DNA of 64,000 nucleotides, from positions 434,001-498,000 of the forward strand of contig DRFO01000017.1 in the NCBI GenBank assembly GCA_011050525.1, read 5' to 3'. Numbering within the stretch: position 1 is the stretch's first letter; every line of letters begins with the position of its first letter. A program made the position numbers and the translations under genes. Shown piece by piece: positions 48,801 through 57,666 of the stretch. This DNA is from Halopseudomonas xinjiangensis. Lineage in GTDB: Bacteria > Pseudomonadota > Gammaproteobacteria > Pseudomonadales > Pseudomonadaceae. The notes under the pieces are model-generated. The model had not been told where the DNA came from. It ran no database searches and was given only the letters and a program-made list of their open reading frames with translations.

Positions 48801-49613
48801 ATGAGCACGGATGAAAGCCTACCCGAAGTAATCAACGATGCAGTGCAGATGCACTGCGACGGCGCCGTGGGGTGGGTGGTGCTCACCCGTCCCGGCCAGA
48901 TCAATGCCATCAATGATGCAATCCGCGTTGGTGTTCCAGCGGCCCTCGAACGGCTGGAGAACAACGACAGGATTCACGTCATAGTGATTCGCGGTGAGGG
49001 CGAACGGGGGTTTTGCGCCGGGGCGGACATCAAGGAAAAGCGCGGAATAGAGACCTCCATCCAGGTTCGTAAACGGATGGAGGGTGCTCGCTGGATTGAA
49101 GCTATCGACGCAGTAAGCAAGCCGGTTATCGTCGCAATCCACGGTTACTGCATGGGCGGAGGCCTGGAACTTGCGCTAGCCTGTGATATCCGCTTTGCTT
49201 CGCCAAATGCGGTGCTGGCATTGCCGGAAACCGGTCTGGGATTGATTCCTGGCGGAGGCGGTACGCAGCGCCTGTGCCGGGTGGTGGCGCCAGGTCATGC
49301 GCTTGATCTACTGCTGACGGGTGAACGCCTGGATGCCGACAGGGCGCGGCAGATCGGCCTGGTATCGCGTGTCGCTAAAAGCGCCGATACCTTGCTTGAG
49401 GAGGTGTCGGCGCTGGCGTTGCAGATAGCCGGTAAATCACCTATGGCTTCGGTATATGCAAAAAGAGCCGCACGAGCTGCCTCAGAAATCGACCTGAAAA
49501 AGGGCCTGGATCTGGAACTGGACCTGTTTTCGTTGCTGGCCACCACCAAGGATGCCAGGGAGGCTGCTCTGGCCTTTGCCGAGCGTCGTGCGCCGCAGTT
49601 CACTGGTGAGTGA
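48801..49613 (+). CDS. Enoyl-CoA hydratase/isomerase
   Basis: 270-residue crotonase. The oxyanion loop is RGFCAGADIKE, and both catalytic Glu of hydratases are present: GGGLELALACDIRFA and LPETGLGLIPGGGGTQRL. It should hydrate an enoyl-CoA, so the pathway of this cluster goes through CoA esters although no CoA ligase is seen in the window. Start at 48801 directly after the VOC gene. Confidence 0.92.
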   Translation: MSTDESLPEVINDAVQMHCDGAVGWVVLTRPGQINAINDAIRVGVPAALERLENNDRIHVIVIRGEGERGFCAGADIKEKRGIETSIQVRKRMEGARWIEAIDAVSKPVIVAIHGYCMGGGLELALACDIRFASPNAVLALPETGLGLIPGGGGTQRLCRVVAPGHALDLLLTGERLDADRARQIGLVSRVAKSADTLLEEVSALALQIAGKSPMASVYAKRAARAASEIDLKKGLDLELDLFSLLATTKDAREAALAFAERRAPQFTGE

Positions 49614-49647
49614 AATTGATCGTCTCGTATCAAGACAAGAGAAGAAT

Positions 49648-50481
49648 ATGATGACAACAGACAAGCTCAAGGATCGTGTAGCGATCATCACCGGCGCTGG
49701 TGGTGGTCTGGGCGCCGAGTGCGCGCGGGTACTGGCCTCCCATGGCGCTGCCATCGCAATCGTCGATATCAATCAGGAGGCGGCGGCCAGTGTGGCGGCA
49801 GAGATCGAATCGGCCGGTGGTCAGGCCATTGCCATACGCACCGATGTTTCCAGCGAGGATGACGTCAAGGCGATGGTTGAACAGGTGATGGACCGGTTCG
49901 GCCGTATCGACGTGCTGCACAACAATGCCGCCGTGCTGGATGTGAACCAGCGCCAGAAGGACCGCGATATCTGCAACCTGGACATGGACGCCTTCGATCG
50001 AGCCATCGCGGTGAATCTGCGTGGCGCCGTGTTGTGTTCCAAGCATGTTATTCCGGTGATGCTGAAACAGGGCAAGGGCTCGGTAATCTTTGCCACCTCC
50101 GGACTGGGTGCCCAGGGAGATTTGTCCCTGACCGGCTACGCGTCAACCAAAGCTGCGCTGAACATGCTGCCCAAGCTGGTAGCGGCGCAGTACGGCAAGC
50201 TGGGTGTGCGCGGCAATGCCGTGCAGATTGGGCTGGCGCCTGCGGAAAATGCCCACGGTTCCATGCCGCCCGAGCTGCTGAATATTCTGCGTGACAATCA
50301 TCTGACGCCTGAACTGGGCACCCCACGACAGATCGCTGATGTGGTGGCCTTTCTTGCCTGCGACGAGTCTTCGTTCGTGACCGGTACTACCCTGGTAGCA
50401 GATGGAGGTTTTGGCAGCCACACGCCTTCACTGGTTGCAATGCGTGCCTTCTTCGAGCAGTCGGGCCGCGGCAGCATGTAA
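49648..50481 (+). CDS. Short-chain dehydrogenase/reductase
   Basis: 277 residues. TGAGGGLG cofactor motif, HNNAA, catalytic Ser in FATSGLG and Tyr-x3-Lys (YASTK) all present. Two ATGs in a row (49648 and 49651); GAAGA upstream fits either. It closes the plus-strand run VOC-hydratase-SDR and could oxidise the hydroxyacyl-CoA made by the preceding hydratase. A strong hairpin follows. Confidence 0.88.
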   Translation: MMTTDKLKDRVAIITGAGGGLGAECARVLASHGAAIAIVDINQEAAASVAAEIESAGGQAIAIRTDVSSEDDVKAMVEQVMDRFGRIDVLHNNAAVLDVNQRQKDRDICNLDMDAFDRAIAVNLRGAVLCSKHVIPVMLKQGKGSVIFATSGLGAQGDLSLTGYASTKAALNMLPKLVAAQYGKLGVRGNAVQIGLAPAENAHGSMPPELLNILRDNHLTPELGTPRQIADVVAFLACDESSFVTGTTLVADGGFGSHTPSLVAMRAFFEQSGRGSM

Positions 50482-50491
50482 CTGGGTTCAC

Positions 50492-50530
50492 GACCCCTAT
50501 GGCGCCCCGGCCTGGGGCGCCATAGGGGTC
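50492..50530. terminator. Long hairpin between convergent SDR and TetR genes
   Basis: Perfect 17-base stem (50492-50508 with 50514-50530), five-base loop, no T-run. Its right arm ends on the stop codon of the leftward TetR gene. Probably ends both transcripts. Confidence 0.75.
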
Positions 50531-51170
50531 AGGATTGCCGCATGATGCTGGCCAGAATGAAGTTGGCCGAGTGTTCACGCCAGATCCGCATGCCATTCTC
50601 AGAGGTAGTGTCAAAGCCAACGAGAACGGACATGGTGTAATGATTGGTGAATCCGCCTGACATCAGCAGCGCAGAACTCGCCAGGAACAGACGGGCATCT
50701 ATATCCTGCTTGAATACGCCGTTCTCTATTCCACGTTTTAGGACCAATGAAAACTTGGTGGCCAGCGCAGGGGACTGACTGGTGAAGCTGTTGGGTCTGG
50801 TTTCTGCCGCTTCGTGATAGCGAATGCCTTCGAGGGCCAGGGCACCCAGCAGCGGATCTTCCAAATATTGATCAAAACAGCAGTAAAGCAATCTTCGCAG
50901 CGCTTCTTCCGGCGGCAGATCATCTATCTCAACGGCGATCAGTTCCTGCATTATCTGCTGCGAGGCGTCATCCAGGACGGTTGAAAATAATACTTCCTTG
51001 GATCCGTAATAGTGATAGACCAGTTGTTTGGTCACGCCGGCTTCCCGGGCGATATCTTCTACCCGGGCGCCCGCCAGACCTTTAAGGGCAAAGATCTGCC
51101 TGGCGGCGGCAAGCAGACGGTTCATGGTATCCCGCTTGCCAGGTTCTGCACGGGTTGACGGGGTGCTCAT
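50529..51170 (-). CDS. TetR-family transcriptional regulator
   Basis: 213 residues. Helix-turn-helix at about 30-60 (GARVEDIAREAGVTKQLVYHYYGSKE) and an all-helical ligand domain. VYHYYGSKE is typical of TetR. It is divergent from an SDR gene across 119 bases and convergent with the VOC-hydratase-SDR run, so it may control one or both. Ligand unknown; TetR proteins in such clusters often bind CoA esters. Confidence 0.92.
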   Translation of the reverse strand: MSTPSTRAEPGKRDTMNRLLAAARQIFALKGLAGARVEDIAREAGVTKQLVYHYYGSKEVLFSTVLDDASQQIMQELIAVEIDDLPPEEALRRLLYCCFDQYLEDPLLGALALEGIRYHEAAETRPNSFTSQSPALATKFSLVLKRGIENGVFKQDIDARLFLASSALLMSGGFTNHYTMSVLVGFDTTSENGMRIWREHSANFILASIMRQS

Positions 51171-51289
51171 GGTATTTCCGTCTCCGGTTTTATGGAAAAA
51201 AAGTCAGGCGTCAGTGGCCTACAGCATAAAGGATTGCGGCATCGCTGTAATGAACTTGAACCGCTGGAAAACAGACAACGGGAGTAGAT

Positions 51290-52069
51290 ATGGATCTGAA
51301 TATTACCAGTCGCAAAGCCATTGTCTGTGCTTCTTCAAGGGGCCTGGGTAAAGCCTGCGCCATGGCCTTGGCCGCTGAAGGATGTGAGGTGTTCATCAAC
51401 GGCCGCGACGCCACCAGCTTGAATGAGGCTGCGATGGCAATCCGTGACAGCACGGGTCTCGAGGTGGTTCAGGTGGTCGCGGATCTCAACACCCGCACTG
51501 GTAGGGAGGCGCTGCTGGCGGCTTGTCCCGCTCCGGATATTCTGATCACCAATAATGGCGGGCCGGCGCCGGGCAAGTTCCAGGACTGGGACCTGGAATG
51601 CTGGCAGCAAGCGCTGGAGGCCAATATGCTCAGCGCCATACTGTTGATTCAGGCAGTAATTGAGGGAATGCGCGAGCGGCGTTTTGGCCGGATCGTCAAT
51701 ATCACCTCGGCCATGGTCAAGTCTCCGCGGTTGCCAATGGGTCTGTCGACGGCGGCCAGAGCCGGTCTGACGGCCTTCTCGAAGGCGCTGTCAGTGGAAG
51801 TCATCCGCGACAATGTCACAGTCAACAACCTTTTGCCCGAGCGCATCGCGACCGATCGGCTGGCCTACATGACCGGCCAGTTGGCAAAGCACCGGAACAT
51901 CAGCCTGGAGGAGGCGCGAGCCGAAATGCTCCGGCCGGTTCCGGCACGGCGTTTCGGTACTCCTGACGAATTCGCCGCCGCCTGTGCTTTTTTGTGCGCG
52001 GCCCAGGCGGGTTACATTACCGGGCAGAATTTGCAGCTGGATGGCGGGGCCTACACCGGCCTGATCTAA
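51290..52069 (+). CDS. SDR-like protein of the divergent group without the usual Tyr/Lys
   Basis: 259 residues. The cofactor loop reads CASSRGLG instead of TGxxxGxG, and the catalytic region is ITSAMV followed by GLSTAARAGLTAF: Ser may remain, but Tyr and Lys are replaced (Arg at the Lys place). This matches a known beta-ketoacyl-reductase-like SDR subgroup that lacks the classical tetrad. TTNNGG replaces NNAG. It is divergent from the TetR gene and ends one base before a convergent VOC gene. Confidence 0.83.
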   Translation: MDLNITSRKAIVCASSRGLGKACAMALAAEGCEVFINGRDATSLNEAAMAIRDSTGLEVVQVVADLNTRTGREALLAACPAPDILITNNGGPAPGKFQDWDLECWQQALEANMLSAILLIQAVIEGMRERRFGRIVNITSAMVKSPRLPMGLSTAARAGLTAFSKALSVEVIRDNVTVNNLLPERIATDRLAYMTGQLAKHRNISLEEARAEMLRPVPARRFGTPDEFAAACAFLCAAQAGYITGQNLQLDGGAYTGLI

Positions 52070-52070
52070 A

Positions 52071-52478
52071 TCAGGCTTTGCTTCTGGTTTTCCAGTCGGC
52101 TGGAGCCTGCTCTTCGGGAGCAAAATCGAGTTCGACGTCCACGTCATTGGGGTCTTTGAAGAACACCTGCCAGGTCCGGATGTCCCCCGGCGCGCGGATG
52201 ATTCGATAACCAATGGCGTGCTGGTCGAGTCTGTCCAGTGTCTCTGCCAGACCCTGGGCAAAGAAAGCCATATGATCCAGCACACCGCGGCGAGGGTTAG
52301 GCATGTCAGCTACTGCGATGACGTGAAGTACAGGATGATCCTTGGCGTAAAGCCACAGCCCGGGTACTGGAAAGGGCGGTCTTGGTCCCACCTCGAGTCC
52401 AAGCAGGTTTACGTAAAACTGCTGGGTTTGCTCGAGCTGGTCAGTAACGATGGTGAAGTGGTCCATTCTGAGAATCAT
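52071..52478 (-). CDS. VOC-superfamily protein (glyoxalase-like)
   Basis: 135 residues starting MILRMDHFTIVTDQLEQTQQFY. Shows metal-type residues: His in MDHFTIV, His in LDHMAFF, and Glu in VDVELDF, as expected for an active VOC domain. The C-terminal tail is charged. Substrate unknown; similar proteins are annotated as glyoxalase/bleomycin resistance. It is convergent with the SDR-like gene and may be transcribed with the small secreted protein upstream. Confidence 0.85.
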   Translation of the reverse strand: MILRMDHFTIVTDQLEQTQQFYVNLLGLEVGPRPPFPVPGLWLYAKDHPVLHVIAVADMPNPRRGVLDHMAFFAQGLAETLDRLDQHAIGYRIIRAPGDIRTWQVFFKDPNDVDVELDFAPEEQAPADWKTRSKA

Positions 52479-52512
52479 GGCTTGCCTGCCGTTCTATGGG
52501 AGGTGTCTATTA

Positions 52513-52539
52513 CGGGCTAATCCTCAGATGGTTAGCCCG
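52513..52539 (-). terminator. Possible terminator after the small periplasmic protein
   Basis: CGGGCTAA (52513-52520) and TTAGCCCG (52532-52539), 8-base stem with 11-base loop, directly after the stop of the leftward gene. The following bases are AT-rich but not a T-run. Confidence 0.5.
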
Positions 52540-52552
52540 CAATAAACGTAGG

Positions 52553-52909
52553 TTACTGTTCTTCGTTGCAGATCAGTTTCGCCCGCGTCGTGGCGCTCGC
52601 ATAACTGCCGTCCAGCCTGAGAGTGGCCGACTCACCTGCCTTGATTGGAGCCATCGGAGATTCAGAGGCCGCAGTTTCGGCTGGACCCGGATCCAGTTGA
52701 CAGGTCACGGTGGAATCACTGTTGTTGGTTACCTGAAGCACCTGGGTACTGGCTGTTCCTCCGGGCCCTGGCGCCGTGGCAGTACTGTCACCGATTACCT
52801 GCGTTTCGATATCCAGACCGTTCAGTTCCTTGTCCAGCTTGATATCTTGCGCGAAAGCCGCCAATGGCAGACAAGCGAGCAAGCCTAGTGTCGTTGCAAT
52901 CTTTTTCAT
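52553..52909 (-). CDS. Small periplasmic protein of unknown function
   Basis: 118 residues. Signal peptide MKKIATTLGLLACLPLAAFA, then a small domain with two cysteines (TVTCQLDPG and KLICNEEQ) that could form a disulfide. The opening of the mature part (KELNGLDIE) resembles a family of small Pseudomonas exported proteins that are mislabelled 3-phosphoglycerate kinase in some databases. The frame is open 39 codons upstream, but the signal peptide marks the true start and AGGAG precedes it. Confidence 0.78.
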   Translation of the reverse strand: MKKIATTLGLLACLPLAAFAQDIKLDKELNGLDIETQVIGDSTATAPGPGGTASTQVLQVTNNSDSTVTCQLDPGPAETAASESPMAPIKAGESATLRLDGSYASATTRAKLICNEEQ

Positions 52910-53176
52910 TGTAATTCTCCTGCTATGTTGGGAAGGACATAAATGTAGAGACGCTACCCACCCAGGAGTTCCTGCAATTTGCTCCGAGAAGTTTGGGTTT
53001 GTTCGATGAAAAGAGCAAGTTTCCACTGTGTTCTGTATCGGTTAAAAAAGTAGTTTCAGATATTGGTTTTTCCGATACCTGAAACTGTTATTTATCGATT
53101 GTTTATTGGGCTTGAACGGTTATCCTGAAGGATAAAAATCAGTGCTAAACAAAAATAATCGCTGAGAGTGTCCGTT

Positions 53177-54073
53177 ATGTATTCAGTACATTACGATGAA
53201 TACGATCCGTCCGCGGCTGGAGAGTTTCTGACAGAATCTCGACTGGTGAATGACGGCTTTGACATACGTATTGAGCACGCGCACTGGTCGAATTCCGGCA
53301 CCGCGGTAATTCAGGCGAAGAGCAGCTGTTTGCTGCGTCTGGTATTACCAACACCAGCCAGACGGTGGTCTCCTTTTTCGGATAATAAAGGCCGTTTTTC
53401 CGATCTCAACTGTGAGTTCCAGCCACTTGGGCAGGCGCTGTTTCTGCCGCGTGACACGGAGTTCCAGTTTTGCCACGGCGTCTCCGAATACAAAGCCATG
53501 ATATGTCTGTTCGATCCCGGCATTATGGGCCCGCTGGCGGGAATTCAGTGGCAGTGGGATGGCTGTCTGAGCGACAGCATGCTGAATCTGGAAAGCCCCT
53601 ACCTTAGGACGTCACTGCAGCGTCTTGCCCAGGAAGTTGCTGCACCCGGTTTTGCCAGCGAACTGCATACCGAGTGCCTGCTGACAGGTGTTGCGCTTGA
53701 TTTGCATCGGCAGTTCCTGAGTTCCCAGGTTACCGCTGATTCCGGGAAATTGAGTCCCAGGCAGTTGAGAGTCCTGCGCGAAATGCTCGAGACGGAACCT
53801 GAACACAGCAGCTCCCTCAAGCAATTGGCAGACGCGCTCGATATGCCGGCCAGACGCCTTTCGGAGCAGTTCAAGAACACCACCGGTCTCACGCTACGCC
53901 AATTTGCCGCGCAGGCACGCATCCGCCGCGCAAAGTCATTGCTGCTCGATAGCAAAGTGTTGATCAAGCAGATCTCCTATCAAACCGGATTTCTCAATCC
54001 GGCCTCCTTTACGGCAGCGTTCCGCAAGGAGGTCGGCATGACCCCTGAAGCCTTTCGTCAAATGCACCGGTAG
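53177..54073 (+). CDS. AraC-family transcriptional regulator
   Basis: 298 residues. N-terminal cupin-like sensor and a C-terminal AraC/XylS double helix-turn-helix (LKQLADALDMPARRLSEQF; IKQISYQTGFLNPASF; ending GMTPEAFRQM). The ATG at 53177 has GAGAG at proper distance; a GTG at 53168 is a possible earlier start. It converges with the MFS gene at the end of the leftward catabolic run and may regulate it or the facing genes. Confidence 0.9.
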   Translation: MYSVHYDEYDPSAAGEFLTESRLVNDGFDIRIEHAHWSNSGTAVIQAKSSCLLRLVLPTPARRWSPFSDNKGRFSDLNCEFQPLGQALFLPRDTEFQFCHGVSEYKAMICLFDPGIMGPLAGIQWQWDGCLSDSMLNLESPYLRTSLQRLAQEVAAPGFASELHTECLLTGVALDLHRQFLSSQVTADSGKLSPRQLRVLREMLETEPEHSSSLKQLADALDMPARRLSEQFKNTTGLTLRQFAAQARIRRAKSLLLDSKVLIKQISYQTGFLNPASFTAAFRKEVGMTPEAFRQMHR

Positions 54074-54083
54074 GCCGTTGCCC

Positions 54084-55337
54084 TCAGTAAGCGGGCACGG
54101 CGTCGTCGCGGCGAAATACTGGGTAACCGCCCAGCGTCAGTAGCATCAGGGGGCCGACAACAAAGCAGACGGTGCTGAAGGCCAGCAGGCCGGAGTAGTC
54201 GCCAGTAAGACTGTAGAGCGCGCCAAACAGTAGCGGCGCTCCGGCAGCGCCCGCTGTGATCAAACCCAGGTGAACGCCAAAGAGCCGGCCATAGTCACGC
54301 ATGCCGAAATACCGGGCGATAAGGAAGGCGGCGATGTCGAATTCCGCTCCCGCACCTATGCCTACCAGCAAGGTTGCCAGAACATAAAGCCCGGTGTTGC
54401 CGCTGGTCAGAGCGAAAATCAGGCAGGCAACAGCGGGCATAAGCAGGGCAATGGCCGCTACTCCCGGAGCCCACAAACGGTCGATCAGATAGCCTACTAC
54501 CAGTCTTCCGAAGATCAGCGAAATACCGAAGGCACTGAAAATCTGTCCGGCCTCAACGGCGCTCAGCCCTCTGTCCTGCAGCAGCGGGATGATATTGGTG
54601 ACCAGTCCGACCACGCAGGCTACCACCAGGGTCATGGACAGGTTGCATACCCAGAAACGCCAGGATTTTAGCGCCTCACTCAGCAGCATGCCGCTGGATG
54701 GGTCCTGGGGCTTGGGTTGTCCCACCGAAGCCGCACTGTTTTCTGACCTGACAGGCATCAACCAGCGCAAGGTCAGCGGCAGGGCTATCAGCACCGGCAG
54801 CAGCGACAAGGCGATAAATCCGGCTTGCCAGTTCCAGGTTGATACAGCCCATGTGACCAGCAGCGGCAACCCGGCGGCGGCGAGCCCCGAACCGCTGAGG
54901 ATGATGGCCAGAGCCAGCCCGCGATTTTCCACAAACCAAAGGTTGACCAGATGGGACCAGGTGATCTGCAACGTCCCCAGGCCCGCCAGGGGGACCAGAA
55001 AATAACCCAGGTAAAGGCTCCATATCGTCGCCTGCATCTGGGTCAGCAGAACCATGCTGATTGAAAGTGCGAGCAGCGAGAGGATGGTGACAATTCGCAA
55101 CCCGAATTTCAGGTTCAGCCAGCCCGCTAGTTGAGCCGCGACTATGGTGCCGAGCGACAGTGCGGTGATGGCGGCTTGCAGCTCGCTGCGGCCCCAACCC
55201 ATTGCCTGCTCCAGCGGAATCATCATTGCGCTGAAGCTGTACAACAGCAACGAGCTGGAGCTGGTCGCCACGCCTACGATGGCGAGAATGAGGATCTTCC
55301 AGCCGATTTTGAATTCTCTGTTATCGAACTGTTTCAT
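54084..55337 (-). CDS. MFS transporter
   Basis: 417 residues, 12 predicted membrane helices, central loop near 200-225 rich in polar residues. Helix 1 and the loop NLKFGLRI are of the MFS type; overall like the monocarboxylate/oxalate group. It is last in the minus-strand run SDR-LEH-like-APH-SDR-MFS, so it may import the substrate or export an intermediate. Substrate unknown. Confidence 0.88.
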   Translation of the reverse strand: MKQFDNREFKIGWKILILAIVGVATSSSSLLLYSFSAMMIPLEQAMGWGRSELQAAITALSLGTIVAAQLAGWLNLKFGLRIVTILSLLALSISMVLLTQMQATIWSLYLGYFLVPLAGLGTLQITWSHLVNLWFVENRGLALAIILSGSGLAAAGLPLLVTWAVSTWNWQAGFIALSLLPVLIALPLTLRWLMPVRSENSAASVGQPKPQDPSSGMLLSEALKSWRFWVCNLSMTLVVACVVGLVTNIIPLLQDRGLSAVEAGQIFSAFGISLIFGRLVVGYLIDRLWAPGVAAIALLMPAVACLIFALTSGNTGLYVLATLLVGIGAGAEFDIAAFLIARYFGMRDYGRLFGVHLGLITAGAAGAPLLFGALYSLTGDYSGLLAFSTVCFVVGPLMLLTLGGYPVFRRDDAVPAY

Positions 55338-55381
55338 GGTCTCTGCCCGTTAAAGATAGTTTCAAATCATGCGGTATGGCG

Positions 55382-56233
55382 TCAGTCGTTCCCGATAAAC
55401 TGAGCCGCCTCGGCACTTTTTTTCATCACGTGGTCACGCCTCAGGTTGCCGGGCGAGGCTGCGCCTGCCGCCACCTCAAGATCTTCAGGGTGAATGAACG
55501 TCGGCCCGTTGCGCAGCTCTTGCAGAGCCACGCGGGCAATGTCATCCGCCTGCGGTAGCGGCATGGTCATGGCATTGGGAATATTCAATCGTTGCATGGT
55601 CTCGCGCATCGTTGGGGTGTCCACGGTGCTGATCAGCAGATTGAGCACATCGACGCCCCGATCCTTCCACTCGGCCCAAAGCGATTCGCCCAGATTCAGC
55701 GAAAAGGCCTTCGTCGCAGAATACATCCCCAGCTTGCGCACGCCGCCCAGTGCCGCATGTGAACCCACCAGCAGCAGCCCTCCACGGCCTTGTTCCATCA
55801 TCCGGCCACCAAATGCGTGGCTGATATCCATGACCGTCTGCGTGTTCATCCTGAGTAGCTTCATCCAGTGCTCGGCATCGGTGTTGAGAAACTGGCTGAT
55901 AAAGGGATCACCGCCGGCGTTGTATATCACCAGGCCGACCTGGCGGCTGCCGATGGCTCCCAGCAGCCTTGAGGTGGCGTCCGCTGCCGACAGGTCCTGC
56001 GTCACGCATAACGCCTGAATGCCGTGCTGCGCTTCGAGCTCGGCTTTCAGGGACTCAAGCGCTGTCTCGTTTCGGGCGACCAGAATGCAGTTCAGACCTT
56101 GCGCTGCGACCTGGCGCGCGAAGGCTGCACCGATGCCATGGGACGCTCCCGCGATAAGCGCCCAGTCACCATAACGACGGCAGAACGCGGGCGCATCGTC
56201 CAGTTGGTTGGTACGATCAGTGTCCAGGTTCAT
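55382..56233 (-). CDS. Short-chain dehydrogenase/reductase
   Basis: 283 residues. A 20-residue leader is followed by the cofactor motif AGASHGIG, then YNAGG, catalytic Ser (LVGSHAALG) and Tyr-x3-Lys (YSATK). Intact tetrad. Its ATG overlaps the stop of the APH-like gene by four bases, so the two are translationally coupled. The motif ATKAFSLNLGESLWAEW resembles SDRs that act on lipids or ketones. Substrate unknown. Confidence 0.87.
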   Translation of the reverse strand: MNLDTDRTNQLDDAPAFCRRYGDWALIAGASHGIGAAFARQVAAQGLNCILVARNETALESLKAELEAQHGIQALCVTQDLSAADATSRLLGAIGSRQVGLVIYNAGGDPFISQFLNTDAEHWMKLLRMNTQTVMDISHAFGGRMMEQGRGGLLLVGSHAALGGVRKLGMYSATKAFSLNLGESLWAEWKDRGVDVLNLLISTVDTPTMRETMQRLNIPNAMTMPLPQADDIARVALQELRNGPTFIHPEDLEVAAGAASPGNLRRDHVMKKSAEAAQFIGND

Positions 56234-57600
56234 AGGGGTGGAAGGTCGATGTGGCTGGCCGAGGCGCCAATAGCGGTGCCGCCGAACACCTGAACGCGTC
56301 GTTCAATCTGCGAGGCAAAGAGTGCCAGCAGAGACAGGTCATGCTCTGCGCCAGCGGTGCTTACGAAGCTTTCCAGCGCCGCCTCCATTTGCTGGTGGTG
56401 GTCAAAGCGCTGGCCGAGCAGTGCTTCGGCTTCACGCATGTCCTGGGCTTGCAGCTCAAGCATCATGGCGTCGGCCTTGCTTAGATATTCGACGATCTTG
56501 CGCACGGCGTTCAGCTTGGTCTTCTGGAAGGGATCAGCCACTTCGACCTGTTCGACCGCATCGCTCAGCATGCTCAGCAGTTCGGCGTTGGGTCCCTGTG
56601 GTTTAACGGGGGTGGTTGGCGTCTCGATTGCCACGCCCATTGATTCGGCCAGGGCGTGGACCACCACGCGGCGCAGGGCGATGTCGAATTCGATATAGGT
56701 ATCGTGGGGATCTCCCGGTTTTGGTGTGGCGACCGTCGAGGAGAACTGCATGGTGCTGACCGTGGAAAACAGTGTGGTATGAAACCGCACAACGTCTGGC
56801 TCAGGCGGTTCGCCGCTGACCTGCTGGTAATATTCGTAAAGCTGTTTGAAAGGTCCTCCGAGCGGTTCGTAATTGTCCCGCATCCGCGCCGATGCCAGGT
56901 CGGCCAGCGGGTCGCCGATCATTGCAAACTCGAAATCATAGAGGGTGGTGAGCTTGCCATTCTCGAACAGATACTGGCCCGAGTCGTACTGCACCAGACT
57001 GGGCTTGGTGCGATGCTGCGGGACGTTGCGGCGCAGCCAGTTCAGGGCAAACTCCAGCAGCGGCTGCGGACGGGTTTTATTACGTGCGTAAAGCGGGTAA
57101 TACGCATCAAGCCCGGCCAGCGAAATGGCTTCGGCACCCTCGGGCAGCTTGATGCCCTTGGCCACAAAGCCATCAAGTGGCAACTGATGCATGGCCACCA
57201 TGGCGTCTATGTATTGCTTGGCCAGGCTCAGACGTTCGGCATCGTCCCTGGCGGTGGAGAGATCTCGGGTGCCAGGTACGGCTTGCATGACGATGGCCAG
57301 CGGGTCTTCGCAGAACCCATAGATATGCGGTGCGGGAACACCCTGCTGACCGATCAGCGCAAGAATATCCGCTTCGCGGCGCAGGTCATCCGGAAACGGG
57401 CTGACATCACCGCCGCGGTCGCCGCGGATGTGCAGTTTGAGTATTTCGTCGCCACGTTGCAGATCCATATTCCAGGCAGGGCGCCAGCGCGGTAGCCGGT
57501 CTGTGCTGACCACGGTCCCGCCCAGCAGCGTTTCGACGAAACCGCGTATCTTTTGTTCCATCACCTGGTCGGTACTGGAATTGTCTAAGGCCATGTTCAT
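56230..57600 (-). CDS. APH-family protein with altered Brenner motif
   Basis: 456 residues. The N-terminal 300 residues fit the aminoglycoside-phosphotransferase/ACAD10-11 N-terminal fold: VMQAVPG hinge, and LYDFEFAMIGDPLADLAS with the metal-binding Asp222. The catalytic HGDxxxxN motif reads Gln204-Tyr-Asp206 with no Asn at the expected place, so the general base remains but His and Asn are lost. About 130 extra helical residues follow at the C-terminus. In the operon between an LEH-like gene and an SDR it may phosphorylate a hydroxylated intermediate, or be a binding protein. Confidence 0.78.
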   Translation of the reverse strand: MNMALDNSSTDQVMEQKIRGFVETLLGGTVVSTDRLPRWRPAWNMDLQRGDEILKLHIRGDRGGDVSPFPDDLRREADILALIGQQGVPAPHIYGFCEDPLAIVMQAVPGTRDLSTARDDAERLSLAKQYIDAMVAMHQLPLDGFVAKGIKLPEGAEAISLAGLDAYYPLYARNKTRPQPLLEFALNWLRRNVPQHRTKPSLVQYDSGQYLFENGKLTTLYDFEFAMIGDPLADLASARMRDNYEPLGGPFKQLYEYYQQVSGEPPEPDVVRFHTTLFSTVSTMQFSSTVATPKPGDPHDTYIEFDIALRRVVVHALAESMGVAIETPTTPVKPQGPNAELLSMLSDAVEQVEVADPFQKTKLNAVRKIVEYLSKADAMMLELQAQDMREAEALLGQRFDHHQQMEAALESFVSTAGAEHDLSLLALFASQIERRVQVFGGTAIGASASHIDLPPL

Positions 57601-57666
57601 TGTTACTCCACGAATATGCTTCTTGGACCCGGTGCTGGCCAGGTCTAGTAAATGAATAAAGTGCGC

